This document shows, piece after piece, positions 57,508 through 64,000 of a DNA stretch of 64,000 bases; position 1 is the first letter of the stretch; each line of letters begins with the position of its first letter. The stretch spans positions 5,383,673 through 5,447,672 of the forward strand of contig NC_054699.1 in NCBI RefSeq assembly GCF_016097555.1, given 5' to 3'. Source of the DNA: Gigantopelta aegis (taxonomy: Eukaryota; Mollusca; Gastropoda; Neomphalida; Peltospiridae). Under the pieces are notes generated by a model, which was not told the origin of the DNA, did not search any database, and saw only the letters and a list, made by a program, of their open reading frames with translations. The position numbers were made by a program, and so were the translations under genes.

Positions 57508-59265
57508 TCACTCCACCTTGCAAACACTAAGAATTCCATCATCTTCTCCAATCCAAAGATTACCCTCAGTATCCATAGCAACAGCTGATGGATCAAACTC
57601 CCTTTCTCCAGGGATGAAAAGAGCTTTCACAAATCCTTCTGAGAGACTGTAAACAACAATGGTTTTTGATCCACTGTCCACAATATAAACCTCATCTTTC
57701 TTTCCCCAGCAGACGTCGCAAGGTTTAAAAGGATGTCCGTTTGAAAACGGGTTAAAAGTCAGATTTGTAAGAATCCCACTTGAGAGTTTGATATTGACCA
57801 AACCGTCTTGGTCATCAACCCAGCATCTGTCGCCATTGCTGTTCTCATCCTTTTGCGGATATTCTTTCTTGAGATTCTTACATTCTCCACTTCGTATTTT
57901 TGTATCCGTGTTCTTCGAATTGTATATTCGTAACAACTGGTTAACACCATCTGTTTTTAACTTCACAGGATCCACTTCAAAACCAAATTTATAGTTTAAC
58001 TTTAATGATATTTGGTTTAAGTTACACAGACATATTTTATTATACTTTGACGAGTACCACGGACTAACGATCTTACCAACCCACGCATTGGATGATTGTG
58101 TTAGAGTAATAGATGTTATCTTGCCTCTGCCTAAGTTGACATTGTTTATCAACATGGCTACAGGTTGTTTTGGTAACCCTTGCAGCACATGTCCGATAAC
58201 GTCACTGACAACACAATGGACATACTGTAGTTGAACTGAAGATGTGGCATGAATGGAAAGATTACCTATATTCTGGATAAAATCATCTGTAGCGAGAGAG
58301 ATCTCATTCTCAATGACGCTCATCCGCTCCGAGACTTCACCGTCCGCGGTCATGACGTCACAGCCAAGTCCGTCTTTCAGTACATCATCGATGTGGTCCA
58401 TTTGGCTTTTCAGAAATAATTGCTTTTGTGTGTAAGCACAGTTTGCATCCTCAAATCTACTTTCGTTGTTTTTCTCGATAACGTTTACTTTATCAGTCGC
58501 CTTATTTCTGATTTCGCTTATCATATCAATCAACCTGTCTGCAGACGTGTCGATTTTTATTTTGGCTTTATGCAACACCACATTTAAGGCCACATATTGA
58601 AACTGCATTGTATCATAAGATGATTTCATTTGTTTCACGTATTTTTCCAGTTCACCCTTCCTTTCTGCTAAGTGAACACGAGCATCTTCAACGACGTCAG
58701 AAACATCCACCGTCTTGTGGCCGTCGTGTCTGGTGAGCTTACAGTTCCGACAGATCACCATGCTGCAGTGCTTACAGAAAAATATAAGTTTTTCATCTTT
58801 GTGCTTTTCACAAAATCTTTCTCTAGAAAGCAAACGTTTTCCTTCAGCAGAATCGTCTAGATTTATCAACAAATGTGACCGACAAATGGGCAGAGCCCTG
58901 TGTAGCTTGGTACACAATTCACACAGTAGTACATCACATTCGCGACACATATTAGCTGCTCTTTGTTCACACACCCCACAACTTTCTTCTTCTCTGTGCG
59001 CTTGCCTTTTGGCTCGGGCATCAGCGTATATATTTTCGGGAAATCCCGACACTCCTTCCTCCGGTATGGTGACGTCGTAGCGACAAAGAGGACACGAGAA
59101 CTTGCCGGCTTCTGAGGACCTGGAGACAAATGTCTTCAAACATCCAAAACAAAAAGTGTGAAAGCATGTCAAGCGCCTTGGGTCCTTAAACTGTTCGATA
59201 CAAATGCTACATACGTCCGCACTTTCGTTCACTGCTGTCGCAATATGATCTGCTGATGTCGCCAT
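57508..59265 (-). CDS. Intronless TRIM protein (RING, two B-boxes, coiled coil, NHL-like C-terminus), 585 aa
   Basis: One uninterrupted frame of 585 codons. The RING (C3HC4) uses C19, C22, C34, H36, C39, C42, C58 and C61. B-box 1 spans about 96-131 (C96, C99, C107, C110, C115, C118, H122, H131). B-box 2 spans about 152-183 (C152, H155, C164, C167, C172, C175, H180, H183). Residues about 185-300 look like a coiled coil. The C-terminal 75 residues hold two beta-propeller-like repeats (CDVCWGKKDEVYIVD and AVAMDTEGNLWIGEDD), suggesting a degenerate NHL unit as in TRIM2/3/71-type proteins; 330-505 has no recognisable domain. All zinc ligands are present, so it is predicted to be an active RING E3 ubiquitin ligase. 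The start follows a short AT-rich leader. Single-exon TRIM genes are common in expanded molluscan families; expansion here is inferred. A specific orthologue cannot be named. Confidence 0.93.
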   Translation of the reverse strand: MATSADHIATAVNESADVCSICIEQFKDPRRLTCFHTFCFGCLKTFVSRSSEAGKFSCPLCRYDVTIPEEGVSGFPENIYADARAKRQAHREEESCGVCEQRAANMCRECDVLLCELCTKLHRALPICRSHLLINLDDSAEGKRLLSRERFCEKHKDEKLIFFCKHCSMVICRNCKLTRHDGHKTVDVSDVVEDARVHLAERKGELEKYVKQMKSSYDTMQFQYVALNVVLHKAKIKIDTSADRLIDMISEIRNKATDKVNVIEKNNESRFEDANCAYTQKQLFLKSQMDHIDDVLKDGLGCDVMTADGEVSERMSVIENEISLATDDFIQNIGNLSIHATSSVQLQYVHCVVSDVIGHVLQGLPKQPVAMLINNVNLGRGKITSITLTQSSNAWVGKIVSPWYSSKYNKICLCNLNQISLKLNYKFGFEVDPVKLKTDGVNQLLRIYNSKNTDTKIRSGECKNLKKEYPQKDENSNGDRCWVDDQDGLVNIKLSSGILTNLTFNPFSNGHPFKPCDVCWGKKDEVYIVDSGSKTIVVYSLSEGFVKALFIPGEREFDPSAVAMDTEGNLWIGEDDGILSVCKVE

Positions 59266-59761
59266 ATTGATGTTTGTACGTTATATAATTCCGCAAAATA
59301 ACCGAGAGCTCCAAAGCATACAACAACTGTTACACAGATATAGAATCAAAGTTATCGTTCACTAAATCACGACATTCCGTGTCGTATATTTAGAGTTAAA
59401 TAAACTGCAGGTATAATATAATATGTGACATTGTTTATTCGTGAAATACTGTTATCCATTACCAAAATAATATATCGTGTGGCCCCTAAAAAATCGATAA
59501 CCCTACTGAATATATACATATTTAATAAGCATGGGATTGTAATGTTGATATTTCACACGGCTACTATGTGGATATTTGCCACATTCAGTGAAAATTGTAG
59601 GCCCATAGGTCCAATATTGTTAAAATTGCAACAGATTTAAAATTGTAGGCCTAAGTAAAAAATGCGACGCCAAACGCTAAGTGAAATTATATAAATGGTA
59701 AAATAGGGAAATATAGCCATTGTAAATAAAGTATTTTGGTCGTGCCTTTAGCTAGTCAAAA

Positions 59762-59815
59762 AGAAAGGAAGGAAAAGTTGTATTTAACGACGCACTCAAC
59801 ACATTTTATTTACGG
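59762..59815 (-). mobile_element. SINE-A tail fragment upstream of TRIM
   Basis: AAAGTTGTATTTAACGACGC to ATTTTATTTACGG, then abruptly unrelated sequence (59819-59880) that matches 22664-22720. Confidence 0.7.
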
Positions 59816-60494
59816 GCCCGATATGATAAAACATGAATATTTTTTGTTGCATGTTTTAAAATACAAGCAATTCAATGAATAAATAAATCAAGGTGCTTTA
59901 TTGGTATCAACAATTTTAATTTTTTCTGAAGTATTTCTTCTGACTTGGATAAAGTTTATAAGCACTGTCCATGAAGTAAAAAAACAAACAAACGGTACTG
60001 CCTACACTCCCTTAGTCATCCCCCACCCCTAAAAAAAAAAAAAAAAAAAATCCCAGCCATAACATGCATGTCTACGTGACATCAAACAACACATCCAATG
60101 ATGTTCATTTCTTACATGCTGTGGTTACCAGTGTAAATTGTCTGTTAGATGTAATAACTAATATCTTTGGCACGCATGTGAAGAAGCACAGAAAAAAAGC
60201 CCACAGAAAACATTCACAAACCATTAGGAGAACTACCCGTATGGGCAAATTTAAATGTTATTTTTCACATTCATATCAGATTTCAAAACATAATTTATCA
60301 ACACCTGGCCGTCAGCCAATAGAAATACGTTTTACACAATGTATCCGAGTCTAATAATACAAATAACATATCTTGAAAGAAAACCCCGCCCATTACAGTC
60401 ATCCCTGCATCGTGTTATGATGTTCACATCATGTAGTTCAAGACCCCACTCCAGCCTTTGTGGTGTTGTTACTTCTTGTTGCATCTTAAAATAG

Positions 60495-61015
60495 TCCATC
60501 GGTGGGCCCATTAGGCTATTTTCTGTTCCAGCCAGTGCAGCACGACTGGCATATCAAAGGCGGTGGTATGTGCTATCCTGTCTGTGGTAAAGTGCATACA
60601 AAAGATCCCTTGCTGTATTAGGAAAAATGTAGCGGGTTTCTCTGATGACTATATGTCGAACTTACCAAATGTTTGACATCCAATAGCCAATGATTAAAGA
60701 ATCAATGTGCTCTAGTGGTGTCGTTAAAGAAACCAAACCAAACTTAATATGGTCCGATTTTGGGAATGGTTCTTCACTGAACCAGGATCAATTCCCATAG
60801 CCCATTGGGCTATTTCTTGTTCCAGCCAGTGCACCATGACAGGTACATGTATATCAAAGGCCGTGGTACATGTATGTGCTATCTTGTCTGTGGAATTTGC
60901 TGCTAATGGAACAATGTAGCAGGTTTTTCTCTCTATATGTCAAAACTACCAAATGTTTGACATTCAATATCTGATGATTAATTAATGAATTAGTGGTGAC
61001 ATTAAACAAAACAAA
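60495..61015 (+). mobile_element. Two SINE-B bodies in tandem (copy B)
   Basis: Counterpart of 44234-44762, diverged by scattered substitutions and small deletions. Confidence 0.85.
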
Positions 61016-61249
61016 CTTTGACTTTCTTCATTGAAAAACCCCATATATAAAACACAAAAAAATGTTTTTTCAAATATTTCTTTGATGATTACAACTAGTT
61101 TGACTTCTGTAGTATTTAAGTACTAGTAATCCATTTAATTGGTTTGCACATTTTAAAAAATTAATCATTGGCTACTGGATATCAAACATTTGGTGATTTT
61201 TTTTATATAATACAGTCTTAGAGAGTAAACAAAGCATATTTTTCCTTTC

Positions 61250-61560
61250 CTTTCAACTTATTTTTGTGCTTATATCCAATTAAGGTTCAAGCACACTGTC
61301 CTGGGCACACACCTCAGCTATCTGACCTGTCTGTCCAGGACAGTGGGTTAGTTGTTAGTTGGTTAGTGAGAGAGACGAGGGTGTAGTGGTCTTACACCTA
61401 CCCACTGAGTCGCTAAAACTCGCCCTGGGCTGCGAACCCAGTACCTACCAACCTTATGTCCGATGGCTTAACCATGACACCACCGAGGCCGGTACCGGGC
61501 TTTGAATCCTGTACCTACCAGCCTTATGTCTGATGGCTTAACCACGACACCACCGAGGCC
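61250..61560 (-). mobile_element. SINE-D with duplicated head (copy B)
   Basis: Tail TTCAACTTATTTTTGTGCTT; head GGCTTAACCATGACACCACC ends at 61490 and a second head copy follows to 61560. Copy A holds a broken version at 45310-46060. Confidence 0.8.
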
Positions 61561-61639
61561 AGTGCATTTTTCAATTAGTGGGTGTGGGTAATTTTTGTAA
61601 TGCTTCCTGCGCCAGAGTTCTGTCCAAGACAGTGTTTTT

Positions 61640-62876
61640 ATACGCCCATCTGTGATGGGTCGTATTATGGTATGGCGTTGTCCGTCCATCAGTCAACTTT
61701 TTCTTGTTTGGACCATATCTTGCATACATATACATGCAGGACCATCAAACCTCACATGTAGGAACAACTTGGGATGGTGGTTTGTCGCGTACTATTACTA
61801 GGTCACGGTGACCTACTTTTCACGGACTACTGCACATAACAGTAAATCCTTGTCCGGACTATATCTTGCATACAGGACTCATCAAACCTCACACGTAGGA
61901 ACAACTTGGTATGGCGGTTTGTCGTGTACTATTACTAGGTCACTGTGACATACTTTTCACGGACTACTGCACATAACAGTAAATCCTTGTCCGGGCTATA
62001 TCTTGCATACAGATGCCTACAGGACTCATCAAACCTCACATGTAGGAACAACTTGGGATGGTGGTTTGTTGCGTACTATTACTAGGTCACTGTGACCTAC
62101 TTTTCACGGACTACTGCACATAACAGTAAATCCTTGTCCGGACTATATCTTGCATACATATGCATACAGGACCATCAAACCTCACATGTAGGAACAACTT
62201 GGGATGGTGGTTTGTCGCGTACTATTACTAGGTCACTGTGACCTACTTTTCACGGACTACTGCACATAACAGTAAATCCTTGTCCGGACTATATCTTGCA
62301 TACAGGACTCATCAAACCTCATATGTAGGAACAACTTGGTATGGCGGTTTGTCGTGTACTATTACTAGGTCACTGTGACATACTTTTCACGGACTACTGC
62401 ACATAACAGTAAATCCTTGTCCGGACTATATCTTGCATACAGATACATACAGGACTCATCAAACCTCACATGTAGGAACAACTTGGTATGGCGGTTTGTC
62501 GTGTACTATTACTAGGTCACTGTGACCTACTTTTCACGGTCTACTGCACATAACAGTAAATCCTTGTCTGTACCATATCTTGCATACAGGACCATCATTC
62601 CTCACATGTAGCAACAAATTGGGATGGTGGTGTGTTACATACTATTACTAGGTCACTGTGACCTACATTTCATAGTCTACTGCACATAACAGTAAATCCT
62701 TGTCTGGACCATATCTTGCATACAGATGCATACAGGACCATCAAACCACATGTAGGAACAACTTGATGGTGGTTGGTCCAAAACAATAATTAGCATAATT
62801 AGACTTGAATCATACCCATAACATATTCATTAATATAGATATGGTTTTCCATCAAACTCCTGATGGGCGTATTATG
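61640..62876. mobile_element. Repeat element with 136-147-bp tandem units, each with an ERE-like palindrome
   Basis: Bounded by ACGCCCATC (61642) and GATGGGCGTATTATGT (62862). Seven tandem units contain ATATCTTGCATACA, AACCTCACATGTAGGAACAA and TACTATTACTAGGTCACTGT. Copy A of the duplication lacks it (46175-46190), so it is an insertion. Tandem-unit cores with hairpin ends recall pearl/HINE-type Helentron-derived elements of bivalves; this assignment is tentative. Confidence 0.75.
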
Positions 62877-64000
62877 TACCTCACCGCTACTCTTGTTCCA
62901 TTAGCAGCAAGGGATCTTATATATACACCATCCCACAGACAGGATAGCACATATCATGGTATTTGATATACCAGTCGTGGTGCACTGACTGGAACGAGAA
63001 GTAGCCCAATGGTCCATTGATTTGACTTGACTAGGTATTTAACGTGTCCATATACCTCTATGGTTTCGAACACGCCTATCCCGAGTCCGGCCTCCGATAA
63101 GATCGGGGTCTGACTCTGGACAGGAATCATTGATTTGAAGTTACTTGTTATGTTTCTTACCAAATGACTGCAACTGTAAAGTGGTCAGCTAGTATTTATT
63201 TAATAGCAACAAGATTCTAATCTGTGGGTTTGTGTTTGAGTTGTGCAGTCCTGTCCTCCATCCACCCCACCCTACCCCACCCCACCCCACCCCATTCCAT
63301 CCCACATCTACACAAGCTATGAAATAATTTGAAATGAATGAACGCTGTTATGAAGTCCTGGTTATTATTATTACTTGAACAGTCAAGTACACGTTGAACG
63401 AACGTGTTTGTGTTGTGTCTCTCTCCGATGGAGGGTGCTGGTGGTGCTGGTGGGGTAGCGGAGGTTCGATCTTACGTCTTAAGCACCCCAGGCGAGCACT
63501 CTACCATAGAGTGCGTCGTTAAGTAAAACATTTCTTTCTTTTTGTGTAATAATATAACATTATGAAATGAGTTCTGGAACAGTTCCCGAGTGCAATTGGC
63601 ATGTGGGTGTGGTGCTAACAGGAAAAGGCACGTGGACCAACTTGTCAAAGGGGCAACATAGGCTAATAGAAAAAAGAAAAAGAGGGAACAGAATTTCCTG
63701 ATCCCCTAATCCTTTGGATCCACCTGTTTCGATTCGGTCCACTGAACAGGAAGTCGATTAGTCGATCCGACCACTGAATATCAACAGTGAATCAATCTCT
63801 ACCCCCACCCGCCCCCGCACACACTCCGCCCCTCTCTCCCTCCGCACACACACACGCACGCACACGCACACACACACACACACATCGTAAATGTCCTTCA
63901 GCAAATGGTCATTTTCCCCCCACCAATTTGGAGGTGCATCTAAAAAGGGCCTCGCCAGCGGCAGACATAACAAGACAGGTGTGTTGTGGGGAGGCTTACA

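Larger units (their letters stand above)
59925..64000. repeat. Segmental duplication, copy B (runs off the window end)
   Basis: Partner of 43680-50700, about 16.2 kb away in the same orientation. It lacks most copy A insertions and instead carries its own insert at 61640-62876. It begins about 660 bp upstream of the TRIM start codon. The match to copy A continues to the last base of the window. Confidence 0.9.

Overview
This looks like a nuclear genome fragment from a marine invertebrate, most likely a mollusc. The sequence is AT-rich, carries very little coding DNA, has genes split by canonical GT/AG introns, and is packed with tRNA-headed SINEs that I associate with gastropod and bivalve genomes. 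Species cannot be fixed from sequence alone. There are no bacterial operons, ribosome binding sites, CRISPR arrays or rRNA genes.

Three protein-coding units can be supported. (1) A five-exon plus-strand gene for a Tctex1-family dynein light chain of the DYNLT2B/TCTEX1D2 type spans 15136-33441. It has 126 codons spread over 18.3 kb, and its introns are filled by repeats. (2) An intact Tc1/mariner transposon, 40740-42316, has 23-bp terminal inverted repeats, TA target duplications inside a (TA)n tract, and a 378-residue transposase on the minus strand. (3) An intronless minus-strand TRIM gene, 57508-59265, has a RING finger, two B-boxes, a coiled coil and a short NHL-like C-terminus. A frameshifted GC-rich, proline-rich reading frame at about 17432-18190 (minus) is a probable broken gene or element remnant.

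The rest is repeat. 1-15 kb holds SINEs, TTAA-flanked and hAT-like MITEs and four short tandem arrays. 15-33 kb is the dynein light chain gene; its introns carry a 954-bp inverted-repeat element with a 9-bp target duplication, several MITEs and a 71-bp minisatellite. 35.9-39.7 kb is a 58-bp satellite of about 64 copies whose unit is the head of an adjacent SINE fused to that SINE's own target-site duplication. 40.7-42.3 kb is the mariner element. 43.7-50.7 kb and 59.9-64.0 kb are two diverged copies, in the same orientation, of one segmental duplication. Comparing them gives filled and empty sites for at least four insertions, including a 1494-bp element with 8-bp duplications and a repeat element bearing seven oestrogen-response-element-like palindromes. 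50.76-53.24 kb is a 52-bp minisatellite with a 957-bp higher-order period.

The genes have no evident functional link to each other. The main content is a record of repeat birth: SINE pieces seeding satellites and microsatellites, elements nested three deep, and paired empty and filled sites.
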